This document shows positions 1 through 12,605 of a stretch of DNA of 64,000 nucleotides, piece by piece (position 1 is the stretch's first letter; every line of letters starts with the position of its first letter). Source of the stretch: Paralichthys olivaceus. Taxonomy: Eukaryota > Chordata > Actinopteri > Pleuronectiformes > Paralichthyidae. The stretch lies in assembly GCF_024713975.1 (NCBI RefSeq), contig NC_091096.1, positions 17,642,458 to 17,706,457 of the forward strand. The letters are read 5' to 3'. The position numbers were made by a program, and so were the translations under genes. The notes beneath the pieces are model-generated. The model was not told where the DNA came from and did no database searches. It saw nothing but the letters and a program-made list of their open reading frames with translations.

Positions 1-339
1 ATGTCAAAAGAGGGTTTATTAAGAAGGGCCAGGGAAAGGAAACAGTGTGGCTCTGATACATGCTGGCATTTCCCCTGATTACAATCAGTTGTTCTGTTTG
101 TACAGTGCTTCAATGATAAAGTTAAAAACAGTACAAAGGAAGATAAAGGCTGCGGAGACGGGTCTGGGCACATACACAGAAAATTAGGGAAATGTAAGAT
201 ATTCATATGAAGGGGTTATGCTACAGAGGGTCGCCTGGTGGTGTATTGTATTATGTTTATAAATTCAATATTCTTTATACTTTCTGTATTTACAATTGAA
301 AACTATCTTTCTAGCAGCAATATTTGTATGACAGTGTAC

Positions 340-2500
340 CTCTCTACCACGAGCTGCAGCTGGGTCTTGGAGTTCTTGATCTTGTTCTGGGCCTCCACGT
401 TCAGCATGTCAGACGTGTTCTCCCCATTGATCTCCAAGATAACGTCACCAGGCTGCAGGTCTGCGTGTTCTGCCTTGCTGCCCCCGTTGACCTGTTGAAG
501 AGAAGAATGAGCTCCAGTTAGGTGCTCCTTGCCCTGGGGTCCTCCTCTGAAAATGACACAAGCATATACAGCTTTGTATCTTGTGGATGTGCGGACATTC
601 TGTCAGTGGCATGAGAAAAGGTGTTGATGAGATACCTCCATCTGCAACTCATAACACTCATAGTAAATACCAACAGACGCCACAGCATTTCACACACACA
701 TGGAACAAAGCAGTGCCGGTCAACAGTGGACAGATTCATGACACCCTTGGGGAGAAGTCATTAGTGTGACACTACTTGATGGTTTGACTGGGTCTGACCT
801 TTGCAACCATCCTCACTGCATGTCAAAGCCAATGTTATACAACCACATCAGAGTGAATTCCACACTAATGGGCCCAAACATAACGTCCAAGCCACCAGTC
901 TCAGTTCGGGCTCTGTGTCTCAGGCTTATACACCCAAACACACAGGCTTACTGAAACAAAGAGAGAAAATGAGAGGTTTACGCTGCAACTGCTTTAAACT
1001 TTACAGAGAAAAACGATATTTGCAACAAGCAGAAGCAGTGCTCGCCTTCCAATTAAAAACATAGGGGCAATAAAGCAAAGAATTCAAAACAACTTCTATA
1101 AAGAGACTGTTGATGAGGGTGAAGGCTATTGTCTGCAGCACTAGAGGAAAAGGGATGCATCGGGAATGCCAGTCAAATGGCTATTTGTAAGTTAAACCAA
1201 GCAAGACGGCAGAGGTACCATGCTTGTGGGCCCACTCGAGAGGCAATTAAGCGTTGCTGTGGAGACCCACAATAGTGTGTGCCTTTTCCGATCATGACAC
1301 GCCTGGTTTCACATAAACTAAGAGCTGTTGGGGGTTCTTTCTTCTGCAGGGGTCTGTGTCTGAGAGAAACAGGGGCAAGCTATCTTTCAGGCCAACCGGA
1401 ATAAAAGAGGGCATCAATGTCGTCTCAGTGCCAAGCGCAACCACTTCAGATAATCCAACCCTATGGTCGCTTAAGTATGTATAGGGTACGGGTGGTGGGG
1501 GTTGGAAGTTAGCCATGGGGTGAGACGAGCCATTTGTCAAACTGGATTCTGCAAACAAATTTCACTGATGAAGTTCTTCTCTCTGCAGGAACCCTTGTCA
1601 CTTCAGGGAACCCTCTGATATTTGAGACAAGAAAACATGCTGGCGTTGTTTACTAGACAGAGACTTAATCAGACTCAGAGCCCATTATTTATGAGAAGAC
1701 ATGTTTTTCTAGCAGAAGTTGTCAAAAGGGGGCAAATAATAAAAGCTTTTGAAGGAGCTTGGAAGTCTGTTTGAAGCATTGGTAACCCGCCATAGTTTTG
1801 CCATAATTTATTCTTTATGGTCTGAGGAGCTGCTGGAGACTCTCTGGAAAAATCCAGGCTGAGGTGATGATATAGAATCAGGATGTGCACTGGGAGAACT
1901 GGGTGTCTCTGGCATGCACAAGTCCATCTACGAAACATTTCCTGGTGGTGTTTACTGTCTGCTGGCTGCTTACAGTGGTAATATTTCCGCTTCTTCTAAT
2001 TGACAGTCTTGTTTCCGGGGACTGTGAAAATATGTACAGTCAAAACAACATGCATGAAGTTTAGTACAAATTTAATGATGCACATTGGCGCAGAAACTTA
2101 AATACACAACGACACGTGTGCACTCTGGGACCAGGAGCCCCCTCACCTCCCACCACCACTTCCACTGTAACTGTAATCAGTGGTTTCCTTCTAATGTAAT
2201 CTACATCCATTCTATTCTAACAGGTTCAGTAGTCAAGGAAATAGGTACAGAGCAGCCCATGGACACAAACAAAGACAAGAAAAGGACCTTAGTGCGGAGG
2301 AAGTTGACTTTGCATGACATTTCTGACTGCTCTGACAAAAACAAGAGGATATAGTTTGATAAGGTGTGACGAGGTTCTACAACAACAAAGCAGCATCTGA
2401 CAAGTACCTTTGATACGGTTATGGCCTTCTTGAAGTCCCTTCCTCCAAATATTCTGAAGCCCCATGGTGAAGGGCCAATCAGGTTCACCGTCAGCGCCAT
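340..2500 (-). CDS. pdlim2: pdlim2-type PDZ and LIM domain protein, N-terminal part (PDZ exons; gene continues off the left edge)
   Basis: Two coding exons on the minus strand: 2500-2408 (start codon at 2500-2498, 31 codons, donor GTACTT) and 491-340 (50 codons plus 2 nt, donor GTACAC). They join in phase 0 and give the first 81 residues. The protein starts MALTVNLIGPSPWGFRI, with the PWGF ligand-binding loop of ALP/enigma-family PDZ domains at residues 12-15. The second exon holds the rest of the PDZ, including LQPGDVILEING and EAQNKIK. This family docks on alpha-actinin and actin fibres through the PDZ; PDLIM2 also acts as a ubiquitin-ligase adaptor through a C-terminal LIM domain, which would lie left of position 1. 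The symbol rests on the MALTV start and on the position next to sorbs3, as in human 8p21; another pdlim member is less likely. The coding exon extends upstream as 5' UTR to about 2535, where the acceptor CCCCAAG is seen. Confidence 0.85.
492..2407. other. pdlim2 intron between the two PDZ exons
   Basis: Bounded by donor GTACTT at 2407 and acceptor CAACAG at 492 (minus strand). Open frames inside lack domain content and splice support. I see no other gene or clear mobile element in it. Confidence 0.6.
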
Positions 2501-5500
2501 CGAGTGATCAGGTCGTCACGGTCACTTTTCAAAACCTTGGGGAAAAACAGATGAGTTCATGTAAATTTGACAGCAAGTAACATGTGGGGCCTACACATGT
2601 GCATGTCAATTTAATTAGAGGCCTTTGTTGGTCAGATTTAAAGGTTAAACTTGTGCATGGGGCGCTATCAAGCAAAACAATGACAAAAGACCTAGTTTGA
2701 TGACATCGTGAAGGAGCTTGGGATCATGGGAATTGTTGTCTTCACCATCATTGCCGATGAAAATCATTGCCTAATACAACTTAGGCGCAAACAGTTTTCA
2801 AGGATGAGGTAATGTAAGTTTTGACGATTGTTGGAAACATTGAGAATTATTAAAGAACACACGTCAATATAATATGAAAACATAGGTCTATCTGTTTCTA
2901 AACATTTTAATGAAGAATTGTTTCATATAACATATTCAATATTTGATCAACAAGTGATGACAGTCTTTCATCTCCAGCAACACTTTGCTTCGACTGGCCT
3001 AAGTCTCGTTGACATGGATTGTGTAACCGCATCAAAAAGGAATGGGAAGAATCTGAAACCAAAGACACATGACTAACATAGTTTAAGTGTCTGCAAAGTC
3101 AAAGAGTTTCATTAAATCCAAATGTTCTTTCAAGACAAATAGAATAAAAATGCAAACAGCTCGGTGTACAAGGGGCCTAATTTTTCATTGTGTTCATCTG
3201 TGACCACTGAGTATGGTGTATGTATATACAGTATACAGTTGATTTATGGCATGTAGTATGGTGGCCCTTTAAGACCACTTTATGAGAATGGGCTACATAA
3301 ATAATAATAAACAGTTGTGATGTGTTTTGTAAATCTGTAGTTCCTTGGAGGATATTTTGGATTTGAATCGTGAGTGTTTGCACGGACATTTACAGATTCT
3401 GCCATGCACAGTCTGTTTTGAATTTCTAAATGTCACACTAAATACCATGTTTATGGAGACGGCAATGTGTAGTAAAACCATGTGATGGAGTTCGGACTTT
3501 TCTACCCCTCTTGTAGACCGACTTTTCAAGATTGGCATGATTGCACTATTGACGAAAATCACATTACCCACTGGTTCGTCATTGTTTTAATTTTTCCCAG
3601 AACAAAAAACTTTATGTGAACAATAGCATGAGGTTTACAGTCAGCATTGATTATCATGCTGTTTGTGCTCTTTTAGGCTTTGGTTTATAATTTTTTTCCA
3701 TCATATGTCTAGAAGACTCCATGACAAATGAGACAAACATCCTCCAGATTGCAAATTGAACTTTTAAAATATTACAAAATTATAATTAGTGACGACAGCA
3801 TGATGCATTACTGCAGTACGGACAGTTGCAAATATTTTCTCTAGAAGCTTGTGAGAACTTCCCTCATTTTTGTAGATGTATGAAAATGAAGATCCACAAA
3901 GGCTGTTGGCTAAAAGGGTGTTGACCTGACAATGACTATTATGTATCCAATTCCCTGTTGTTTGACAGCCTGTGCCAGTGATTAGAATAGTGACAGCATG
4001 CACCACTGGTGTTAGCAATAAGTGAGTGTCTTATATATATTATCGCATCTTTAAAGGAAGAGGTGTCTAAAACAATATTTTCTACTGAACTAGATGTTAC
4101 GTACGGTATTTAAACAATCTTCTAAAATATTAGGGGGCCAAAGCCATAGCAGACAATGTTTTTAGGCAGGGAGATGCTTTTCTTTTTGACTTGCTGATTG
4201 TGTTGCCAGGTTACCGCAGACACTGCTCATAGTTGCAGCTGAAGTTTGTTGTGAATGCGTGTGGAGACAGAGCTCTGAGGTGTGCGGTGATGATGGGATG
4301 AGCACATGCAGGTTCATAAACACATTAACACCTGCACACTGCAGAGAGAGAGAGCCACTGTGTCTATGACTGAAACTTGCCAGATTTATTTTAGACGTGC
4401 AACAAGTAATACTCATAAACAATAAGCTAAAGTATAGACTGCTTCTCTCTCTTAAAGAAAATGTCTGCATCCAAATAGTTTGCATTATCTTTATTCTAAT
4501 TAAAAACACAGTCTGGGGTTGCATCAATCTTCGAAGGTTAATGCAGAACTCACCATGGCTTATACCTCAGTTGCTGTTTTTTTTCAGATCAGGACAAACT
4601 GCATCAATTATTTTGAATCTGTATGATAAACCTTCTAAATGAGTAATAAACGTGACAACATGATTACGTGGTACAGTTACAGTGGGCATTTTACAAATCA
4701 AAGATATGATTTTGCTTCGGGTGGCCTCCCTCTTGTGTTGCACTTGAAGGTGTGTGTATGGATTAGAAGTGTGAACTCCAGATGCCGCCCCCCCCCCCTG
4801 CAGATTACCTCATGAATATTCACATAAAATCCAAATTATTGCCAGAAAGAGGCTAATGCTTTTCACACTGGTCTACTCTCCTCTCTTCGTGCGATAAGAC
4901 TCTGGACTATTTATATGCAGTCTGACGAAGTATTGATAACCAATATTTCACAAATTTGAGTTTTTTTTATTGGACTGATACTTAAAAATTAACCAGGCAG
5001 GTTTTATCTCTATACAAAAGGAAAGCTGGCAGGTTATGTAATCTGTGTGGACCTGAACATTAACACTGGTAACACTGACTTTAGAGTAAAGCACAATCAC
5101 AGAAACATAAAGGAGTTTAGCAGATCAGTATATAATAATTAATAATAATTAGGAGATTAATTTTTACTTTTGAACTTTAACATGATTCAAAGTACACTGA
5201 GCTATGTACTGTAATGCAAATTAGTTAAAGTTATCAATGAGGCTGACAATGCAGAATAATGAAGACAAAGGAAATCACAGTCAAAAGGGAAGTGGATCCA
5301 GGATATCAGCCACGACGCTCTCACAAATACCTCCAAACACTGGCTCATTTCATCATCTGCACATTCCACAAGTGTTTGGGGCCAGCAGTGCAGACCCAGT
5401 TACTCATTAGCAGTCTGGGCCAATCAGCAGGGTTACTGGGCTCACCATTATTAACGTCTCTTAATTGCTGTGGCCTCAAGAAATAAGTGTAGTTGTGATA

Positions 5501-6705
5501 ATGACAGGGAGCAGCTGACCCTAAACTTTCCCAGCCTCTGAGGATGTCAAATAGTTTCATGAGCCCCGGCAGCTTCTCCTATAGAGCACCAAGCACCCTG
5601 CTAATTCTCTGTGTAAATGTCCACTGTTCACATCGTAACAAACGCTAGTGGCGGATGATGTCAAAGGGAAAGGATGGTGAAAGACTGCTGCAGAGCTAAC
5701 AGACAGCACAGTGGTGGTGAGGATAAGTGGCACACTCATGGTCTGTGCTTAATTGGCCACTGATGAGGTTTCAGGACTGCACTGCTGCTCATATAAAACA
5801 AACTGCTGAACACAGTTTGATGAAAGTCTCCGCACACAAAAGTAGTGCTGGGCAGCTGCCAGGATGCATAAAAGGTGAATTCTGTTCTGGTGACATCTCG
5901 CTGCTTTTGCTGGCAGCAATACACACACGCGACACAATGAGAAAAATTCTAGTCATGAAGTCATTTCTGTGGCTTGCAGCTCAGCATTAGCTGCACACAG
6001 CAGGATGTCAGCGTGAGGACAATGCAAACTCGTACTGTAACTGTAGTAAAATACTTACACCGACAGATTTATGACTTACATGCATAACTTCATAGCGACA
6101 AACAGTGAGGTGTTAATACTGACATAGAAAGAGGCAGCATCCTCAATTCCTTGACAGATGTATTCTATGAAGTCACCTATCTGACTTAACGCTGATACTT
6201 GGGCTTTGCTTATGTGCCTCACTTTGTGGAGGAGACTGAGATCATTTATTTCTATGCAAAGCTTAACTTTGTTAAAATGTTACAAATAATTACATTTTAT
6301 TTTTTGTTTTCTTAATAGTACCTAAAGAACTTGTTGGCATAGCAACCATACCTTAAAAACTGACTCTTTGTTACAATGCTATTGATTGATGATTTTGTTG
6401 ATTGCATCATTTCTTTCTCAAGTTTATTTGAAATTATCAATTTGATATCCATCTTCTGAATGGAAATAGGACTAAAGTATACAATATATAGCCTGTACAT
6501 TTTCTGTTCCTTATTTAACATCAAGAACAACATAAAATGGTTTCAGTAATGTTAGTGACTGTTAAGAGGTGGAGTGATATGCTATAAAAAAGGTATCACA
6601 TTTGTGGTGAGTGTTAGCTTGCCCTACAAATTACAAAGATAAGGCTGTCCCCATGCTGTTTTACCCACTTAAAAAGGTAGTTTAATGCAGTAAGAATTAT
6701 TACAT

Positions 6706-7005
6706 TATTATATGATAGTTCAGTTAGATTTTTACATCCATGCCTTTCCTATACTGCTTATCCTTCATGGGCTGCGTTGGGAGCTGGAGCCAATTCCACA
6801 TGAAATTAGGCGAGAGGCTGGGTACACCCTGCCAGCATATCACAGGTCATACTCACAGTCTCCAATTAACCAAACCCCATATCGGCACGTCTTTTGGAAT
6901 GTGGGAGGGAGTTCTCACACAAACTTAAGGAGAACATGCCTAACTGGGATTCAAACCAGGAATCTTCTTGATGTGACAGTCACCACAGTGTCGCCCCAGT
7001 AAGAT
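6706..7005 (+). repeat. Dispersed repeat fragment of a type common in teleosts
   Basis: The run of phrases CTGCTTATCC, GGGAGCTGGAGCCAATTCC, AGGCGAGAGGCTGGGTACAC, GTCTCCAATTAACC and GATTCAAACCAGGAATCTTC matches from memory a very common non-coding repeat of teleost genomes. A shorter diverged piece of the same element is at 31216-31345. I cannot assign a formal family name without a repeat library. Confidence 0.6.
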
Positions 7006-10000
7006 TAGTTCACTGATCAGTAGATGCAGCCCCGGGATTCTGTCAATTTTGTTAATGAGGGCGGTTGAGGTACATCTCCATATTTTTTTTGTCCTTCAGT
7101 ATCTAACAACGCATTGTGCCAGGAGAGTACAGGCCATTTGATCTCTAAAGACCACCATGTTTCTCCACTACCGAGCTGCTAAACCTACAAATGAAACCTG
7201 TTTCTATGAAAAGCTTTACTGACCCATAATGGCTTAAATTGAAACACTGCGTGGAATGTACAGGCACAGCTCATTAGCTATTAGCATCAGCTTGAGACTG
7301 ACTGACAACAATATTTGGATTCACAAAGACACAAATCTCTGTTCTGCTACTCTGCACATGAAGCCCGTTTTGAGATAGCAGGATTGATGAGATATTCAAA
7401 AATGTAAACAAAACCATAATCAGCAGTTGGCCCAGACTGTATTTCAGTATCCAGGGACATTCTCGTTCTAGCCTGTCATGTCCATAAGTCAAATATCTTG
7501 TCACATCTATGTGAGATTGGCCCTACAGGCAAAAAAAACTGATAGTGGAGGTATGAAGGGGAAGAACAGGCCCTGTGTAATGTTGGATCCAGGACCCGCT
7601 GCTCCAACATGTAGAGAGCTGCAAGGTTTTCATTTACAAAGGATTATAAGTTACATACTGCTAATGGTAAAATATTTATTAATGTAATGAATTAACATTA
7701 TTTTGATATTCTACAAGTTTCTAACATTGCTGATAGTAATGCTGCTTCTTAAGATACTGAAACATGTTAAGTAGTACAGCACAAATCACAAATAAAAACT
7801 CTGTCATGTAGTGTTTGCTGTCAATTTTCTGAGAGTGAATGCAAACAGTATTACAGGTATTCTTATTTGTCTTTGACAAGAAATAAGAGAAGACGCTCAC
7901 TACAAGCCTGAGCGCAACTCCCTGGTGATGAGGGGCCGCAAGCCTGAGTGTCCTTACTCGGAGGCTCGTAAACAAATAGTAAGACTGAACTGATGTTAGA
8001 ACGTTTACTGTAATGTGTACTTAAAAAGTATAGTCTGAGCAGAAGGAGTGAAACCTGCTAACACAAGCCTGAAACAAGATGGTGTAATCTACCGTGTGCA
8101 GCAAAAATGTTGACTCACCACAGATGAGTCATTAACTTTGATCTGCACGTTGCCACAACAGAGTTACGGCAACCAGCTGACAGTTATATTAGTTTCTTGT
8201 TTTTTTTTTAAATGCAAAGAATGTTTAAGTGTCATAACTTTCATTATATTTGACAAAGCTAATCTGGAGAACACCTCATTAAATCCAAGGAATGAAACAT
8301 TGGGGAGAAACAAGTTGTTACCATATGCACTGTAGTAGAAAACATGTAAACTGAAGGGTATTAAGTTTAGTAAGTGGATCACTGCTTCCTCAGAGTAATA
8401 AACTGTCTGGCAGCCAAACCTGGCCACCTACATCCACTCTTCACCTCCTTCCCTGAATCACCAGAGTATTTAACTGAGACAGTTTTATTTCTCCTTGAAC
8501 TCCGAGCCAACATCTTCTGGACTGAAATGAACAAGCATGGACTCTCCGGCATGCCAATACTGAACGAATAGCTGATGATCATAGCAGACACAGTACATTC
8601 AACTGAAAAGTTGCGCTCAGATGAACCACTGTAGCTGCAGGGGAATATTCCTGGTATGAATCACACTTGTCAAAGCTCTCGCTGGTGGCCGTATGCCAGT
8701 GTGAACCTTTCACAGCCCACGTCAGTGATGAGGCCGGCTGTTGTTGACTCTACCCTGTGTGTCACGCAGTGCAGAGGCTGGCCGAGACCTACCTGGACAC
8801 ACACACCCACTGAATAAAAAAAGAAGAAGAATGCAGCAGTGAGCCTCTCCCTGGACCGGGCACACTGCTGCAACATTCTGTACATTCTCAAAAATCACAC
8901 CCAGCTGGTCAGATGTAGCTGCAGTCACCAAGGAGATGAGAAAATAACAAAACAATAACAAATTATGTCAAAGGGGTGTTGGTTGACAAGCTTCTGCATC
9001 ATCATAAATGGCTGCTATCACTAATAGCCCATGTATCATCAAGATAATTATAGACTGAGGTGTGTAATTTTTGTGGGTTACTCCCTTTTCAATGAAAAAT
9101 GTAAGGGTGTGTGCTCCTGTAGCAGGCGAGTGACGATTCTGAAACCAGGACTGAAACGTACAATACAAATATTTCTACGGTCTCTAGTCGTGAAACAGTA
9201 TGACAGAGTTGAAGGTGCAGAGAGAAAGTCTATGTAATGACATCATAAATGCAGTGCAGCAGATCAACGTTTGGGATTTTTGTATTAATTTGAATGGCCA
9301 ACAACATTTTAGAAAAACCAACAGCAAATTTAAACACCAGCTTGTATGTAAGCTGGTTTGTCAAAGTAGCATAGAACCATATTCAGCTATTTTTCAACAG
9401 AGGTGGTGCCTAACTTAATCTATATCAAGTCAGTCATCATATACACAAATATGTATCCACAGATATACTAAATGGACTAAAATTAGATCAAATATTCAAA
9501 ATAGGCTTGTTTTACAAAAACAAAATTGCAGCTACAGACCCTCACTAATAGGGGGTGCTGCAGCCCCCTACTTTGTTGTCCCAGTGTTCTCTTTACTTGA
9601 CAAAAGTGAAATTATTTCACTGTAATGCAAGTTAATCGCAAAATTATCGTTTAATTTAATTTTAAGTTAAGGGTATACATTTTGTAAATATCACACATCC
9701 ATAAATATCTATAATTTCTTGAAGAAATATTCTGACCACTTTGCTGCAGCACTGCTGTAGTGGACTGGATTGTCTCCACTGTGATGTTTGGCTGTAACAA
9801 GGCAAAGACACTGTGGTACTGGCTCCACTTATCTCCCTCTGCATCATCATCATCTGCAGATCATATTACTGCTGTTCACACTGAACAGACTCCACACACA
9901 GCTGCTCCGCAATCAGGACAGTATACCACATCCTCTGCATGCACCATGACACGCTTCGCACAAAAAGGCACACACCAAGCACCATGTTGTTCATTAAGTG

Positions 10001-10914
10001 CACACTCTCTTTGAAGATACTGCTGCAGCAGAGATTTGTCTCATATAGAGATGCTCAGACATTTTTTGGAGGTTAGAGACGTCCTGTCACACAAGCTTTG
10101 ATGTCAAAGATAACTGACTTCATCACAGAGAACAGTCAGTTCAGGCCCCAAATAACAAGAAAACAGTGAAATTCATTAAAAAAAACTGTACTTTAAAACT
10201 TCATTTTCATACACTCAATAATTTGGAGTTAGAAGGTAACAAGCCTGCCATTTACCCATTTTCTCTAAAAGCCACTGCTTTGCTATGTCCAAAATTACAG
10301 TGGTCTGGTTTTGGTTCCTGGATGACTTTATCCTGTCTGACTAAAAACATAGTGTTCGTTCTCGCTCTCTCTCAGAGAAAAAAAGAAAAGCCATCAGGAA
10401 ACCAACACAATCTGAAGTGAGGGGAGGAAAGCTCAAGCATTTTTTAAAAAGGCAGTTGGGCACAATCACATAGGAGAAGTTAGACAAACAGCAGGCGGTG
10501 GGGGTTTGAGCACACGAGGCCTCACTGGGACTGTTCTGCATTACAGGAGACACCTCAAGCAGTTACCCACCTGCTGAGCTCACAAACCACCTCTATTTGT
10601 TTTTTGAACACTCGATTAGGTGAAGTGGAGGCCCAGCCTTTGTCTAGACATTTTAAATGGAAACAGGGAGAAATAATTAAAAAGTGAAGGCTTCAACTTG
10701 AACTTTAAGTGGACTTGGCCGATCCAGAGTCATCATCCTTTACCAGGCCACGTTAAAATGGAAAATATAATCACCTGTTCGTTAAGGCAACACTAATACA
10801 GATCCCTGAGGCTGCAGCTGGTCCAGACCCTCCACACATCGTCCTACCAATATAAATGTGCAAACTGAACCTCACCTCATCTTCTCAATACAGATATATA
10901 CACAGGGTAGAGCT

Positions 10915-11045
10915 TAATTAATTCAATTCAGTTCAATTTGTCTCAACAGTATCTCAAGGCACGTGACATAGTGAAGTTGAGACCTCACTAAACTTCAGAG
11001 AAACAGTTCCCTCGATGAGAAAGTACTGGTGACAGTGGAGTCGTA
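10915..11045 (-). repeat. Dispersed repeat fragment ending in an AATTGAATTGAATT-type tail
   Basis: Read on the minus strand, the element shows GTGCCTTGAGATA followed by an AATTGAA-type tail. This is the common end of a widespread fish repeat. A similar tail (AAAGTACCTTGAAATAATGT then AAATTGAATTG) occurs inside each unit of the 38.7-41.3 kb duplication. Old and diverged; probably derived from a retroelement 3' end. Confidence 0.45.
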
Positions 11046-11558
11046 GATCTGGGAAATTAGACTATTTAAATTTAAATATATAACTAATGCATTGTGTAAG
11101 CAAAGGGAGGAGGTCCAACACATAATTGATCTGCCTCAGATTTGTAAAATGTCCATAAAGAAGAGTTTAAAACCTTCAATCAGAGGCAGAAATCAGTCTT
11201 TACACTTACAATAAACACTAATGTGACATCTCTTGCGTTAATAATCAATATCAAGTGATAAACATGTTATCTTGGTATCATTTCAGTTCATACTGTTCTA
11301 TATTCAGGAGCAGACTGGAAACCTGGACCTGGTGTGAGCTGAAGTTTGCCAAGTCAGTTCAGACTGAAGTTCATCGTTAGACAGATACTAGAGCATGAAG
11401 GTACTTTGCTCAAGTCAGCATGAAGCTGATCTTCTCTTTAATGTCCCCACTCTTGTCATGAACAGATATGTTATCACAATAAACCACTAACTTCATTAAT
11501 GGCGCCATGTCATAAAACACAAGGTACGAGGAGCTGAGACACTTTGAACCAGACTTAC

Positions 11559-11740
11559 CGAGGTGAGGGCGGTGTGACTGAAGGAGTCTCCTCCACCTGC
11601 TGAGCGTCAGTGTTCGTCCTCCACACACTCACTCACTCACTCACTCACTCACTCACACACACAGTCTTCACCTCAGCACCGAACAACCAGCGCCTCCACT
11701 CAGCGGGACACAAACACTCAGAGCTCCCTCAGCAGCAGCA
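11559..11740 (-). other. pdlim2: Probable non-coding first exon of pdlim2 (5' UTR)
   Basis: The minus strand has a strong splice donor, CACCTCG then GTAAGTCTGG, with the exon border at 11559. It lies in a CpG-rich stretch about 9 kb upstream of the pdlim2 start-codon exon, which itself begins with a splice acceptor and so needs an upstream exon. No other gene in this stretch could use the donor. The far end of the exon (transcription start) is not visible and the end given is an estimate. RNA data would decide it. Confidence 0.5.
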
Positions 11741-12160
11741 GTGAAGCTGGGAACTCCTCGTCTCCTCGTCTCCTGCTTCACGTCCTCGCGTCCTCACGTC
11801 ACGGCGAGCACCAAGTACACCTGAGGGTGCGCGCAGCTGATCAACGACTGCAGCGCGTTCGCGATAAAATGTGTCTGCCACCAGGATAAAGGTGTTTAAG
11901 CTCGTGCAGCAGAGAGGGGCGTGTCGAGAGGAGGGGGGGGAGGGGAGGAGAGGAGGAGAGGAGAGGAGGAGAGGAGGAGAGGAGAGGAGATGAGGAATTG
12001 AGAGGAGAGGGGAGGAAAGGACAGAAGGAGGAGGGGAGGTGGGGAGGAGGACGGTGATAATTGAGCCATTTATTACAAAACACACAGCGGCTGCGTTTTG
12101 TGTTCGCGCGCCATCTACTGGTGGAGGGGAGCAGAGCAGCACAGGCGCGTCTCGTCACCC
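11570..12160 (-). promoter_or_regulatory. GC/CpG-rich promoter region of pdlim2
   Basis: CpG dinucleotides are clearly enriched here (for example around 11,765-11,870 and 12,085-12,160) compared with the AT-rich flanks. The region contains an ACTC repeat (11626-11664) and a long purine tract (11926-12052). Its place next to the candidate first exon of pdlim2 suggests a CpG-island promoter. No TATA box is evident. This is inference from composition and position. Confidence 0.45.
11926..12052 (+). repeat. Long GGA-rich polypurine tract beside the pdlim2 promoter
   Basis: About 125 bases of almost unbroken purine on the plus strand (GAGG, GGA and GGGG blocks, including a run of 8 G). Mirror-like purine runs of this kind can form triplex (H-DNA) or G-quadruplex structures. 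The predicted frames across it are low-complexity artefacts. Confidence 0.85.
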
Positions 12161-12178
12161 GGCTAAGCCTAGTTTATG

Positions 12179-12180
<2 letters not shown>

Positions 12181-12220
<40 letters not shown>
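12181..12220 (+). repeat. (TG)n microsatellite
   Basis: About 19 TG units in the pdlim2-sorbs3 intergenic region. Confidence 0.95.
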
Positions 12221-12221
<1 letters not shown>

Positions 12222-12404
12222 CTTGATAACAATTGAGGAATAACAATAAATACATACATTGATTTATACACAAATACATACATTTACATTAAAAAATAGA
12301 ACTTGTATTTTTCATCTGAAATGGTTAATTAATTAATTTATGTGTATGTTTATAAATAAGTAGGTTTATTTTTAAACCCCTGGAGAGAATGTCCAACCAA
12401 ATGT

Positions 12405-12605
12405 TCATTTAGATTCTCTCACTGATTAGATTTGGTTGCTCTAAGGTCTTGAACATGATATCTAAAGTCAAATTCTGATCACTTGTCACTTTGACTCAAA
12501 TATGACCTGGTTAGATTTGGTTGGTCAAAGGTCACAGTGACCTTGATGAGCCTGGAAGTAAATGTATGTAGACATGCGGTGACACACAACTGCAGGGCAG
12601 CATTT
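12405..12605 (+). repeat. Dispersed repeat fragment
   Basis: Contains the phrase GGTCAAAGGTCACAGTGACC and repeated TTAGATTTGGTTG blocks, as found in a common teleost repeat whose other pieces carry ATTCTTGAGATATCGTGTTC and CATAATGCCTCCGGC (see 25265-25590). It lies between pdlim2 and the 3' end of sorbs3. Confidence 0.45.

Larger units (their letters stand above)
2536..11558. other. pdlim2 first intron: non-coding, with repeat fragments
   Basis: AT-rich sequence with many short spurious frames and no exon-like open stretch. It contains a dispersed-repeat fragment (about 6706-7005) and part of another (from 10915), both listed separately. The remainder shows nothing I can name. Confidence 0.5.

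Noticed and set aside
11729..12158. 137- and 105-codon minus-strand frames rich in Ser/Pro/Leu
   Set aside because: They only translate the polypurine tract and CpG-rich DNA.
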